Notes: generated by a model not told the origin, from the letters alone. A DNA stretch of 64,000 nt from Citrobacter arsenatis (GCF_004353845.1 NZ_CP037864.1:2170001-2234000); one strand, 5' to 3'; numbered from the stretch's first letter, positions 7,587 through 15,903 are shown. Program-made: numbers and translations.

Positions 7587-9734
7587 TTACGCAATGGCCT
7601 CACACAGGCGTGATTTCATGTCGCTATACGTTTGCGCGGCATATTTTTCTGCCCATCCCTGATCGGTAATGTGCTCGATATTCACCGCGCAATATTTGGT
7701 TTCCGGCGTTTTCGAAATAGGATCCAGATTATCCTGGGTTAACTCGTTACACGCGCCAATCCACCACTGATAGGTCATATAGATCGTTCCGGCATTGATG
7801 CGTTCGGAGACATCCGCGCGGCTGATGACCTTACCCCGACGCGAGCTGACCCACACCAGGTCGCGATGACGAATACCCATCTTCTCTGCATCATGGGTAT
7901 TGATTTGCACATATCCTGGCTCGTCTGCCAGCGCTTGCAACGCTGCGCAATTGCCGGTCATCGAACGACAGGAGTAGTGCCCGACCTCACGCACCGTACA
8001 CAATACTAGTGGGTATTTTTCGTCAGGAACTTCCGCTGGTGCCCGCCACGGAGCGGCAAACAGTTTGCCTTTGCCATTGGCGGTATCAAACTGGCTGTGC
8101 GCGTAAAGGTATGGTGTTCCAGGGCTTTCGAGATCCGTGCATGGCCACTGAACATGACCCATCTCACCCATTTTCTCATAGGTTACACCGTAGAACAGTG
8201 GGCACAGCTCGCGCATCTCATCCCAGATTTGCTGGTTATTTTGATACTGCATGGGATAGCCCATTTCGCTGGCCAACAGGCTGATAATCTCCCAGTCACG
8301 CTTTACATCACCGGTGGGTTCAATCGCTTTCTCAAAACGCTGGAAGCCGCGATCGGCGCAGGTGAAGACGCCGCCGTGTTCGCCCCATGAGGTGGCAGGC
8401 AGGAGAACATCAGCCATTTCCGCGGTTTTGGTCATAAAGATATCCTGCACGACGACAAAATCGAGCGCGTTAAATCCTTCGCGGACCAGACCTAAATCGG
8501 CCTCGGTTTGCAGCGGATCTTCACCCATGATGTAGTAGGCTTTGATTTTACCTTCGAGAGCCAGATGTGGAACCTCGGTGATACGGGTCCCGACCTTGTC
8601 ATCCATCTGATTAACATCGATGCCCCAGGCGCTGGCGAATTTCTCCCGAACTGCAAAATCGGTCACGTCCTGATACCCCGGGAACTGGTTAGGCAACACC
8701 CCCATATCGCACGCGCCCTGCACGTTATTTTGCCCGCGCACCGGGCCAACGCCGACGTTCGGTCGCCCCAGATTCCCGGTAAGCAACGCCAGACTCGACA
8801 AACCGCGAACCACGTCAACGGCCTGACCAAATTGGGTGACACCCATCCCCCACATCACGGTTGCCGATGGTGCTGCGGCAAATGTACGCATCGCCTGACG
8901 AACCTGCTGTGCGGGAACGCCGGTCAAATGTTCAACGGCTTCAGGCGCATAGTCCTTAACGATTTCCCAGTATGTTTCCAGCCCTTCTGCATGTTTTTGC
9001 ACATATTCGCGATCGTAGAGTTGCTCTTCGATCAGAACATGGCCAAAAGCGTTAACCAGCGCCATATTGCAACCGTTTTTCAACTGCAAATGTTGGTCAG
9101 CGATACGGGCAGTTTCAATACGACGCGGATCGCAGACAATGATTTTTGCACCATTCTGGCGAGCCTTAATGACACGACGCGCCACGATCGGGTGTGAGTC
9201 CGCACAGTTATAACCAAAGATCAGCAGGCATTTTGAGTTTTCAATGTCGCTGATGGAATTGCTCATGGCGCCATTACCTAACGTTTCCTGTAATCCGGCA
9301 ACAGAAGGGCCGTGGCAGACACGGGCGCAGCAATCGACATTGTTAGTATGGAGCACACCACGGGCGAATTTTTGCATCACGTAGTTGGTTTCATTCCCAG
9401 TGCCTCGGGAAGAACCGGTGGTCATGATGGCGCGAGGGCCATAGGCATCTTTGATTTCAGATAAACGTTTTGCGGTGTAACGAATGGCTTCATCCCAACT
9501 AACGGGAGTGAATTTTCCACCTTTTTCATAACGGATCATCGGGCGAGTCAGACGGGGAGTCAGAAGGCGAGTGTCGTTAAGAAAGTCCCAACCATAGTAG
9601 CCTTTCAGGCATAACTGATTTTGGTTTGTTACACCCTCAGCGGCTTCGGCGCGGATGATTTTGTTATTTTCAACGACAAGCTTAAGCTTGCACCCGGCCC
9701 CACAATATGGGCAAACACTGGTGATTTTTTTCAT
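7587..9734 (-). CDS. fdhF: formate dehydrogenase H homologue, cysteine-containing (molybdopterin oxidoreductase)
   Basis: Molybdopterin enzyme of 715 residues, the exact length of E. coli FdhF, which oxidises formate to CO2 and passes electrons to hydrogenase 3. The 4Fe-4S ligands are C8, C11, C15 and C42 ('CPYCGAGC', 'LCLKGYYG'), with K44 next to the cluster. The active-site segment 'DCCARVCHGPSVAG' has Cys at 140, where E. coli FdhF has selenocysteine; the codon (complement of 9315-9317) is TGC, not TGA. H141 is kept. The start at 9734 gives 'MKKITSVCPYC'. A sigma-54 promoter lies about 100 bases upstream. No hydrogenase genes are nearby. It could be a second FdhF with a different partner; identity as a formate dehydrogenase is likely from overall similarity. 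Confidence 0.88.
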   Translation of the reverse strand: MKKITSVCPYCGAGCKLKLVVENNKIIRAEAAEGVTNQNQLCLKGYYGWDFLNDTRLLTPRLTRPMIRYEKGGKFTPVSWDEAIRYTAKRLSEIKDAYGPRAIMTTGSSRGTGNETNYVMQKFARGVLHTNNVDCCARVCHGPSVAGLQETLGNGAMSNSISDIENSKCLLIFGYNCADSHPIVARRVIKARQNGAKIIVCDPRRIETARIADQHLQLKNGCNMALVNAFGHVLIEEQLYDREYVQKHAEGLETYWEIVKDYAPEAVEHLTGVPAQQVRQAMRTFAAAPSATVMWGMGVTQFGQAVDVVRGLSSLALLTGNLGRPNVGVGPVRGQNNVQGACDMGVLPNQFPGYQDVTDFAVREKFASAWGIDVNQMDDKVGTRITEVPHLALEGKIKAYYIMGEDPLQTEADLGLVREGFNALDFVVVQDIFMTKTAEMADVLLPATSWGEHGGVFTCADRGFQRFEKAIEPTGDVKRDWEIISLLASEMGYPMQYQNNQQIWDEMRELCPLFYGVTYEKMGEMGHVQWPCTDLESPGTPYLYAHSQFDTANGKGKLFAAPWRAPAEVPDEKYPLVLCTVREVGHYSCRSMTGNCAALQALADEPGYVQINTHDAEKMGIRHRDLVWVSSRRGKVISRADVSERINAGTIYMTYQWWIGACNELTQDNLDPISKTPETKYCAVNIEHITDQGWAEKYAAQTYSDMKSRLCEAIA

Positions 9735-9832
9735 CAATAACAGACCTGTTAAATGCTGAAATAGCGCGAATTGTAGACGCAGCCACGCGATAAACACGCG
9801 GACTACGATTTGTCGTAGCGACGGGCTGTTTA

Positions 9833-9848
9833 AGCACAAAGTGTGCCA
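9833..9848 (-). promoter_or_regulatory. sigma-54 promoter of fdhF
   Basis: On the minus strand the sequence TGGCACACTTTGTGCT matches the -24/-12 pattern TGGCAC-N5-TTGCW, with GG and GC at the required spacing. Transcription would start near 9822, giving an untranslated leader of about 90 bases. Confidence 0.7.
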
Positions 9849-9903
9849 GAAGTGAAAACCCAGCAATAACGGGGCTGACGGCAATAGAGTTAAGCAGAAT
9901 GAC

Positions 9904-9935
9904 TGACGATTCGACATTAATGACGAGTCGCGACA
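9904..9935 (-). repeat. tandem activator-type repeats upstream of the fdhF promoter
   Basis: Two similar elements, TGACGATTCGACA (9904-9916) and TGACGAGTCGCGACA (9921-9935), lie 56-87 bases upstream of the -24 element. This is where an enhancer-binding activator of sigma-54 would bind. FhlA is the obvious candidate by analogy with E. coli fdhF, but the assignment is inference. Confidence 0.5.
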
Positions 9936-9998
9936 AAAATGCAGCCTGTCAGTCACGAGTCTAACCTTATGAAACATCAGAAAAAGATGAAAATTTGA

Positions 9999-10014
9999 AG
10001 TGATGACGATCACA
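9999..10014 (+). promoter_or_regulatory. CRP-type site upstream of yeaQ
   Basis: AGTGATGACGATCACA matches the CRP pattern TGTGA-N6-TCACA at all but the first base, and its flanks are symmetric (AAATTT on both sides). Its centre is about 42 bases before a start point expected from -10-like sequences (CTATGCT/TATGCT) at 10033-10044, the class II activator position for yeaQ. It could also act on the divergent fdhF gene. Confidence 0.6.
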
Positions 10015-10093
10015 AATTTTAATTTTTCAGCGCTATGCTATGCTTTTATACAACGAGTGAATCGTTAATTTAAAAACATAAGTGAGGAAAATT

Positions 10094-10342
10094 ATGGGCA
10101 TTATTTCATGGGTGGTTTTCGGTCTTATCGCTGGGATTTTGGCAAAATGGATTATGCCGGGGAAAGATGGCGGCGGATTCTTCATGACTATTATCTTAGG
10201 GGTTGTCGGTGCGGTAGTGGGGGGCTGGATCAGTACCTTCTTTGGCTTTGGTAAAGTTGATGGTTTCAACTTCGGCAGTTTCGTCGTAGCGGTTATCGGT
10301 GCGATTGTGGTGTTGTTTATCTACAGAAAAATTAAAAGCTAA
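10094..10342 (+). CDS. yeaQ: YeaQ, GlsB/YeaQ/YmgE family membrane protein
   Basis: Small glycine-rich inner-membrane protein of 82 residues, as in E. coli. Three hydrophobic segments are visible (about 3-20, 30-50 and 60-78) with the family motif 'AGILAKWIMPGKDGGGFF'. The family was called 'transglycosylase-associated' by similarity only; function is unknown and expression is usually stress- or stationary-phase linked. The ATG at 10094 has GAGGA upstream; the in-frame GTG at 10082 is less likely. Confidence 0.93.
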   Translation: MGIISWVVFGLIAGILAKWIMPGKDGGGFFMTIILGVVGAVVGGWISTFFGFGKVDGFNFGSFVVAVIGAIVVLFIYRKIKS

Positions 10343-10362
10343 GCAAACATACTGAAAAGAGA

Positions 10363-10387
10363 GGCCACTGATGAGTGGCCTTTTTTT
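10363..10387 (+). terminator. rho-independent terminator after yeaQ
   Basis: Stem GGCCACT / AGTGGCC with a four-base loop, followed by seven T. It also lies next to the convergent yoaJ stop. Confidence 0.9.
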
Positions 10388-10390
10388 GGG

Positions 10391-10465
10391 TTACCACCAG
10401 CCCAGTTCCGTTCCCAGAACGACAATGATAGCCACCCCAATCATAATAAGCGTTGTTTTTTTCAT
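10391..10465 (-). CDS. yoaJ: YoaJ small membrane protein (24 aa)
   Basis: A 24-residue single-helix membrane protein, nearly identical in length and sequence to E. coli YoaJ. It begins MKKTTLIMIGVAI and ends in GWW, with one hydrophobic helix between. The start is the ATG at 10465. It follows yoaK after a two-base gap, so the two are probably co-translated. In E. coli both small proteins have been detected; their role is unknown. Confidence 0.88.
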   Translation of the reverse strand: MKKTTLIMIGVAIIVVLGTELGWW

Positions 10466-10467
10466 CG

Positions 10468-10566
10468 TTATGCTCCCGGCGCAGCGTAGCCGCCAATAAA
10501 AAACCAGGATAAGAAAACGACAGCGGAAATGAAAATGATGACGGGGAAAATAATACCGAGTCGCAT
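10468..10566 (-). CDS. yoaK: YoaK small membrane protein (32 aa)
   Basis: A 32-residue hydrophobic protein, the same length as E. coli YoaK. It starts MRLGIIFPVIIF and ends GGYAAPGA, with one membrane helix of about 18 residues. Start ATG at 10566. It lies between dgcP (same strand, upstream) and yoaJ, as in E. coli. Function is unknown. Confidence 0.88.
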   Translation of the reverse strand: MRLGIIFPVIIFISAVVFLSWFFIGGYAAPGA

Positions 10567-10613
10567 GCGATTATCTGCCAGAGTTATTTAAAGACGAGCC
10601 AGCATAGCAGGGC

Positions 10614-11639
10614 TTAATGTACGACAAAAGGGGTTTTCCCCTGGCGCTTTTTATCTTTGTACATTGCGCTGTCTGCAAGGTGAAGCGCACAGTTTACATC
10701 AGTCTCAAGCGGATCGATTTCCACGACGCCCAGACTGGCGCCAGGATAAAACAGATGAATGTCACCCAATTGGTAGTCGCCGCAAATTTGTTGTTGCAGC
10801 TGATTTCTCACCTGCTGCAGACGATCGCATCGATCGCTTTCACTTTCCGGTGACAGGCTAACAACTAAAAATTCGTCACCCCCCAATCGCCCAAGGATAT
10901 CATTGTCACCGCATACGCTAAGCAGGCGCTGGCCAATCTGGATCAGAAACTGGTCGCCAACCTCATGGCCAAAACGGTCATTAATCAATTTGAAATCATC
11001 CAAATCAATATAAGCGACGACTACCTTCTGTCTGAGGTGGTGAGCGAGCGAAAAAAGGGTCTCAACATTTTCAAAAATTGCACGCCGATTGGGTAATCCG
11101 GTCAGGGCATCGGTGTAGGAATGGGCGATCAGTGCGGCATTCGCTTCACGCAACTGAGCCACCAGCGACTCTTTTTGAATCGACTGGGCGATCAGGCCCG
11201 CAAACAGATGTAACACCTGTTCGCCACGTTGGCTCAATGCCTGCTGGTGACGACTGGTGGCGCAGAGCGTTCCGTAAAACGTTCCGTCGGGAAGATGAAC
11301 CGGAGTGCTCAGGAAGGTAGTTATCTCCAGCGCGCGTGCGGCAGTACACTCCGGCCAGCGGGCGGGTACGTTGTCGCTGTACAGACAGTTTTCGTCTATG
11401 GCGCGTTTACACAGCGTCTCATCCCAGGGTACGGACAGCCCTTCCGGGATCTGCATCTGCTTGCTATTGCGCGCGTACAAAATATGCTGCAGGCGGGCAT
11501 CTAAATCGACCTTGGTTAAATAGGTAGATTCCATCTCTGTCACCACTTCCAGCATCTCCAGAAGTTGGCGAACCAGACTCTCAACTGACTGCTCCGTAGC
11601 TAAGGATTGTGAGACTCTGGCAAGGATCATGTCCGACAT
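10614..11639 (-). CDS. dgcP: diguanylate cyclase DgcP (YeaP)
   Basis: Cytoplasmic protein of 341 residues that makes cyclic di-GMP from two GTP. A GAF-type sensor domain (about 1-150) is followed by a GGDEF domain with the intact 'GGDEF' active site ('LGRLGGDEFLVVSL'). The RxxD product-inhibition site is not visible before the active site. ATG 11639 matches the E. coli start 'MSD.I.ARVSQSL'; an upstream ATG at 11699 is possible but not conserved. In E. coli DgcP locates to the cell pole. Confidence 0.93.
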   Translation of the reverse strand: MSDMILARVSQSLATEQSVESLVRQLLEMLEVVTEMESTYLTKVDLDARLQHILYARNSKQMQIPEGLSVPWDETLCKRAIDENCLYSDNVPARWPECTAARALEITTFLSTPVHLPDGTFYGTLCATSRHQQALSQRGEQVLHLFAGLIAQSIQKESLVAQLREANAALIAHSYTDALTGLPNRRAIFENVETLFSLAHHLRQKVVVAYIDLDDFKLINDRFGHEVGDQFLIQIGQRLLSVCGDNDILGRLGGDEFLVVSLSPESESDRCDRLQQVRNQLQQQICGDYQLGDIHLFYPGASLGVVEIDPLETDVNCALHLADSAMYKDKKRQGKTPFVVH

Positions 11640-11825
11640 GAGGTGTAAATGCTCCTGAGTAATGACTGGGCTGACGTTGCCCGCATGATAGAACATCAAG
11701 GTGAAAGATGAAACACGCCATCCAGCTCAAAATGTAAACATAAAATGGATAGCTGGCAGGAAAACATGGAGATAGATGGGGAGTCGGGGTAATCTGCCGG
11801 GATAAGGTTTTTAACAGGAGTAGAT

Positions 11826-12074
11826 ATGAAACTGGCGTGTATTGTTTTGCCCGGCCTGCTGGTGCTGGCGGGATGTACCACTCAGCCTGAAGCCCCTAAA
11901 CCACCGAAAATTGGCATGGCGAATCCGGCATCGGTGTATTGCGAACAAAAGGGCGGCACGCTGATTGCGGTACAGACCCCGCAAGGCGTAAGGTCGGATT
12001 GCAAACTACCCGGCGGGGAAGTGATTGATGAATGGGCGCTTTGGCGTAGAGATCATCCGGCAACGGGCCAGTGA
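11826..12074 (+). CDS. yoaF: YoaF, DUF333 outer-membrane lipoprotein
   Basis: Lipoprotein of 82 residues. The signal peptide ends in the lipobox 'LAGC' at about residue 17, after which the short DUF333 domain follows ('GMANPASVYCEQKGGTL' to 'CKLPGGEVIDEWALWRR'). Two cysteines in this domain may form a disulfide in the periplasm. Function is unknown. It converges with yeaO and is separated from it by only 7 bases. Confidence 0.9.
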   Translation: MKLACIVLPGLLVLAGCTTQPEAPKPPKIGMANPASVYCEQKGGTLIAVQTPQGVRSDCKLPGGEVIDEWALWRRDHPATGQ

Positions 12075-12081
12075 TGCGCGG

Positions 12082-12429
12082 TCAGCATTGACGTAGCCAC
12101 TCAGCGAGTACCCGTGCGTGGTTTTGCTGGGTATTTTTCGCCGCATACAGTAGCGTTAAGGTTTGCTGTCGGGCAATCTCTGCGAGACGCTTGCCTTCCT
12201 GCTGCTGTTGGGCCAGTTCAGCGCGGTATTGTTCGCAAAAGTGCGAGAAATCAATTAATTCTGCGTGGAACGCCTTGCGTAAATCAGATGACGGCGTAAG
12301 CGCTTTATTCCATTCATCAAAAACAAGGTCGGTCTTTTTCACCCCGCGCGGCCACAGCCGGTCGACCAGTACGCGATAACCATCATCTTTTTCCGCTGGG
12401 TCATACACGCGTTTACATTGAATTTTCAT
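12082..12429 (-). CDS. yeaO: YeaO, DUF488 family protein
   Basis: Cytoplasmic protein of 115 residues with the DUF488 motif 'RVYDPAEKDDGYRVLVDRLWPRGVKK' at its N terminus, which is the family hallmark. The reaction is unknown. Length and position match E. coli YeaO. Its upstream region is shared with the divergent amidotransferase gene at 12625. Confidence 0.92.
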   Translation of the reverse strand: MKIQCKRVYDPAEKDDGYRVLVDRLWPRGVKKTDLVFDEWNKALTPSSDLRKAFHAELIDFSHFCEQYRAELAQQQQEGKRLAEIARQQTLTLLYAAKNTQQNHARVLAEWLRQC

Positions 12430-12624
12430 CTTTTCATCCGCTCCATTAAGCCACCGCGATATATTTCATCACCTTTATTACGGTTAAATAAGATCGTAAA
12501 ACGTGACCATTATAGCATTCTGCCCGACCTGACTCCCAATTTAAGGGATTGTGATACCAACGAAAAATCGGTAGGCTGAGGCTCCTTATAGTGTCCCTCA
12601 TTGTCTGGACCTAAGGAAAGTTTA

Positions 12625-13332
12625 ATGGAAATTTCCCCAATTAAAGATACGCTTCGCATTGCGCTGGTGGGCGATTACAGCCCCGATATTGTGGCGCACC
12701 AGGCTATACCTCTTGCCATCGATGATGCCGCTGCCGTCCTGGAGTTAGTGGCTGATTATGACTGGCTAACCACATCTGATATCAGCAGCAGTGAGGATTT
12801 GATCGGCTATGATGCCATCTGGGTCGTTCCGGGTAGTCCATATCGCCATCTGGAAGGGGCGCTGATTGCGATACGCTACGCGCGTGAAAACAGCATCCCG
12901 TTCCTGGGTACCTGCGGCGGTTTTCAACATGCGATTCTGGAGTATGCTCGCAACGTGCTGGGCTGGAGCGATGCCGCCCACGCGGAAACGGACACCACGG
13001 GTCGGATGGTGATCGCACCATTGACCTGCTCGCTGGTAGAAAAAACGGATGATATTGAACTGCGGGCCAATACGCTGATTGCCAAAGCCTACGGGCGGGA
13101 TGTTATCACCGAGGGTTATCACTGCAACTATGGCGTAGCGGAAGATTTTGCCGCCGAGCTTGAAAGCGGCGATCTTCGGGTGACCGGTTGGGATGAGGCT
13201 GGTGATATCCGCGCCATTGAGCTGGTGACCCATCCATTTTATGTCGGCACACTGTTTCAGCATGAGCGCGGTGCGCTGGCGGGAAAACCCGTGCCGTTAG
13301 TTCAGGCTATGCTGCGCGCAGCACGCGGATAA
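12625..13332 (+). CDS. orphan class I glutamine amidotransferase, CTP-synthase-like
   Basis: Protein of 235 residues with a triad glutaminase fold most like the C-terminal domain of CTP synthase. The nucleophile elbow is 'FLGTCGGFQHAILEYARN', with Cys in GTCGGFQ, and the catalytic histidine/glutamate region is 'HPFYVGTLFQHE'. The synthetase (ATP/UTP) domain is missing, so it is not PyrG. The partner or acceptor is unknown; it may amidate a substrate with another protein or only hydrolyse glutamine. ATG 12625 has AAGGAAAG upstream. It is inserted between yeaO and nimT relative to K-12. Confidence 0.8.
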   Translation: MEISPIKDTLRIALVGDYSPDIVAHQAIPLAIDDAAAVLELVADYDWLTTSDISSSEDLIGYDAIWVVPGSPYRHLEGALIAIRYARENSIPFLGTCGGFQHAILEYARNVLGWSDAAHAETDTTGRMVIAPLTCSLVEKTDDIELRANTLIAKAYGRDVITEGYHCNYGVAEDFAAELESGDLRVTGWDEAGDIRAIELVTHPFYVGTLFQHERGALAGKPVPLVQAMLRAARG

Positions 13333-13336
13333 AATA

Positions 13337-13363
13337 CGGGCAGGTTGTTAGCGAACCTGCCCG
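13337..13363. terminator. bidirectional terminator between amidotransferase and nimT genes
   Basis: Ten-base stem CGGGCAGGTT / AACCTGCCCG with a seven-base loop between convergent genes; short A/T-rich tails on both sides. Confidence 0.75.
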
Positions 13364-13368
13364 CAATA

Positions 13369-14556
13369 TTATGCGCTTGCGATTTCCCGATTGCGCCCTG
13401 CGCACAAACCAAACACCGCCATCAGCATCGCTAGCACGGCGACACCCGCTAATGGAATCAGCCAGCTACCGTTGAGGTCGTGAATTTTACCCATCAGCGG
13501 CGGCCCACAGGCGGCCAGTAAATACCCGACAGACTGTGCCATGCCGGACAGGGCAGCAGCCTGATGCGCGGAGCTTGCGCGTAGGCCAATAAAGGTCAAG
13601 CCGAGGATCATCGTTGCGCCTGAGCCAAAACCAAACAGGATAGTCCACAGCAAAGCCTGGTCGGGCATTGTCGCGAATCCCGCTGCGCCAACGGCGCACA
13701 TTAATGAAACCAGCGCGGCGATGGCACGCTGATCCTTAAACTTGTTCAGGACGAGAGGGATCAATAACCCAGGTGCGGCGGTCGCAAGCTGCAGTAAACC
13801 ATGCAACGAACCGGCCTGCGCCTCGCTGTAGCCGTGGCTGATTAAAATAGCCGGTAGCCAGCCGATGATCACGTAATAGATTAGCGAATTTATCCCAAGA
13901 AACAGCGTTACCTGCCAGGCGAGACTGGAGCGCCAGATCGCGCGGGAATGCAGAGCGCGCGAGTTGCTCAAACTGGCATTGGCCGTCTGGCGGCATTGGG
14001 GTAACCAGATAATTAGCGCCAGCAGCGGAAAGACCATCAGTACCATCAGCGCGCCGTGCCAGCCAAACCCGTTCAACGCCAGCGGAACCACAATAGCTGA
14101 ACCCAGTGCCGCCGCTGCGCCCATGGTCAGCGAGTATGCGCCAGTGAGTTTCGCCACATGCTGAGCAAAATCACGCTTAATCAGTCCGGGTAAAAGCACA
14201 TTTCCCAACGCGATTCCGCAACCGATGATGGCGGTGCCGCTAAACAGGAATCCTGGCGAGGGTAGCGAACGTATCGCAATACCTGCGCAAATCAGTAGCA
14301 TCGCGGCAAACAGGCTGCGTTCGATGCCCCAACGGCGCGCAACGGCGGCAGCCAGAGGGGATACCAGCGCAAAGGCGAGCAGTGGCAGAGTGGTCAGAAG
14401 TCCCGTCTGGGCGGTGCTCAGACCGTAGTTGGCGCGAATTGCATCCAGCAACGGGGCTGCACCGGTAAAGGTGACGCGCAATGTGGTGGCAATCATCAGG
14501 ATCCCTGCAATCAGCAACGCTGCTTTTTTGCCGCGGGAGGAAGGCGTATTTGTCAT
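13369..14556 (-). CDS. nimT: NimT (YeaN), MFS transporter, 2-nitroimidazole efflux type
   Basis: Inner-membrane major facilitator protein of 395 residues with about 12 hydrophobic segments (CynX/NimT subfamily). In E. coli it exports 2-nitroimidazole and is controlled by the divergent regulator NimR. The ATG at 14556 begins 'MTNTPSSRGKK', a short polar N terminus before the first helix. Ninety-nine bases separate it from nimR, and the operator should lie there. Confidence 0.92.
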   Translation of the reverse strand: MTNTPSSRGKKAALLIAGILMIATTLRVTFTGAAPLLDAIRANYGLSTAQTGLLTTLPLLAFALVSPLAAAVARRWGIERSLFAAMLLICAGIAIRSLPSPGFLFSGTAIIGCGIALGNVLLPGLIKRDFAQHVAKLTGAYSLTMGAAAALGSAIVVPLALNGFGWHGALMVLMVFPLLALIIWLPQCRQTANASLSNSRALHSRAIWRSSLAWQVTLFLGINSLIYYVIIGWLPAILISHGYSEAQAGSLHGLLQLATAAPGLLIPLVLNKFKDQRAIAALVSLMCAVGAAGFATMPDQALLWTILFGFGSGATMILGLTFIGLRASSAHQAAALSGMAQSVGYLLAACGPPLMGKIHDLNGSWLIPLAGVAVLAMLMAVFGLCAGRNREIASA

Positions 14557-14655
14557 TTTTTTCTCATATCGTCAGGCGAGGCGGTACTTTAGCGTTTTTA
14601 CTCATTGGATGAATCAAGCTAAAATGACAGTTTATCGCTAAAAGCGGACATTTTT

Positions 14656-15474
14656 ATGTTAGGACTGAGACTGGATGGGTATGAGCCAGACCTTCATCAC
14701 GATGCGGCGGTGGCATTTTGTATACAGGCCCAGGAAGATGAACTCTTCAGTCCGCTGCATCAGCATCGTAAGGGGCAATTGATTCTGGCGTTGCATGGCG
14801 CGATCACCTGTGAGGTTGAAAATGCTATGTGGATGGTGCCTCCACAATATGCGGTATGGATCCCCGGTGAAATTCCACACAGTAACCACGTTACCGTTGA
14901 CGCGCAATTGTGCTTTTTGTTTATTGAACCGCAGGCAGTCGTGATGCCTGAACGCTGCTGCACGCTGAAAATCGCCCCGTTATGCCGGGAGCTTATTCTG
15001 GCGCTGGCGTCCAAAACGGATGCGCAACGGCTGGAGCCGGCAACCCAGCGACTGACGCAGGTGTTATTTGATGAACTCCCGCAGCAGCCGCAGGAGCAAA
15101 TGCAATTGCCGGTTTCCGATCACCCGAAAATTCGCAGAATGGTCGCGACGATGGAGCGCGAGCCGGCGCAATGGCAGACGCTGGGACAGTGGGCCAGCGT
15201 ATTTGCGATGAGTGAGCGGAACCTTGCCCGTCTGGTCGTTAAGGAAACGGGATTGAGTTTTCGCCGCTGGCGTCACCAGCTACAGCTAATTCTGGCGCTG
15301 CAGGCGCTGATAGATGGTCATAACGTGCAACAGGTTGCGCAAATGCTTGGTTACGATTCGACCACGGCATTTATCACCATGTTCAAAAAAGGCCTGGGGC
15401 AGACACCAGGCCGTTATCTGGCTGGGCTGGCTACTGCTTCCCAACAATCAATGACACCAAACCTGCCGCAATGA
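14656..15474 (+). CDS. nimR: NimR (YeaM), AraC-family regulator of nimT
   Basis: Transcription factor of 272 residues. An N-terminal cupin-type sensor domain ('FSPLHQHRKGQLILALHG') is followed by a C-terminal AraC helix-turn-helix pair (about 160-262), with the second helix in 'VQQVAQMLGYDSTTAFITMFKKGLGQTPGRY'. In E. coli NimR represses nimT and itself by binding the shared intergenic region. Its end overlaps the convergent yeaL gene by 44 bases. Confidence 0.92.
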   Translation: MLGLRLDGYEPDLHHDAAVAFCIQAQEDELFSPLHQHRKGQLILALHGAITCEVENAMWMVPPQYAVWIPGEIPHSNHVTVDAQLCFLFIEPQAVVMPERCCTLKIAPLCRELILALASKTDAQRLEPATQRLTQVLFDELPQQPQEQMQLPVSDHPKIRRMVATMEREPAQWQTLGQWASVFAMSERNLARLVVKETGLSFRRWRHQLQLILALQALIDGHNVQQVAQMLGYDSTTAFITMFKKGLGQTPGRYLAGLATASQQSMTPNLPQ

Positions 15475-15877
15475 GCGGTCCCACCGGCACACCGCGAAAT
15501 AGCGCCACGCCCAGTACCGTGCCCACCAGTAAACCAGCAACAAGCTGAGGCTGGCTGCCCATAAGCGTAACTCCGCGTCCGCCAAGCCAGGAGACAACTA
15601 CCCCGACGGCAATCGCGACCAGTGATTTCCAGTTCACAAAGGAGTGGATGAGCGTGGAGGGCGGTAGTGTTCCGCTGGCAATCGGCGCCATGACGCCAAT
15701 GGTCAGAATAATAATCCCGACGGTCAGGCCCTGTTTTTCTATCCACGGGAAGAAAGTATTCAGAGGGGTAACACGGACAATAATCAGCACCAAAATTGAA
15801 ACAGCGACAGTGGTGTTGTGGCTGACAAAGCCCAGAGCTGCCAGTCCGAGCAGGATCAGCAGAGTGACATCAAACAT
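15431..15877 (-). CDS. yeaL: YeaL, UPF0756 membrane protein
   Basis: Integral membrane protein of 148 residues with four to five hydrophobic segments and little else. Length matches E. coli YeaL (UPF0756/DUF441). Function is unknown. Its last 44 bases overlap the 3' end of nimR on the other strand. The small yoaI gene found upstream in K-12 is not seen here. Confidence 0.9.
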   Translation of the reverse strand: MFDVTLLILLGLAALGFVSHNTTVAVSILVLIIVRVTPLNTFFPWIEKQGLTVGIIILTIGVMAPIASGTLPPSTLIHSFVNWKSLVAIAVGVVVSWLGGRGVTLMGSQPQLVAGLLVGTVLGVALFRGVPVGPLIAAGLVSLIVGKQ

Positions 15878-15903
15878 CGTAGTTTCCTTGCCAAAAGAAA
15901 AAA

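Noticed and set aside
8508..9197. Plus-strand frame of 229 residues opposite fdhF
   Set aside because: It is the complement of a conserved coding region, lacks any family motif and has no ribosome site.
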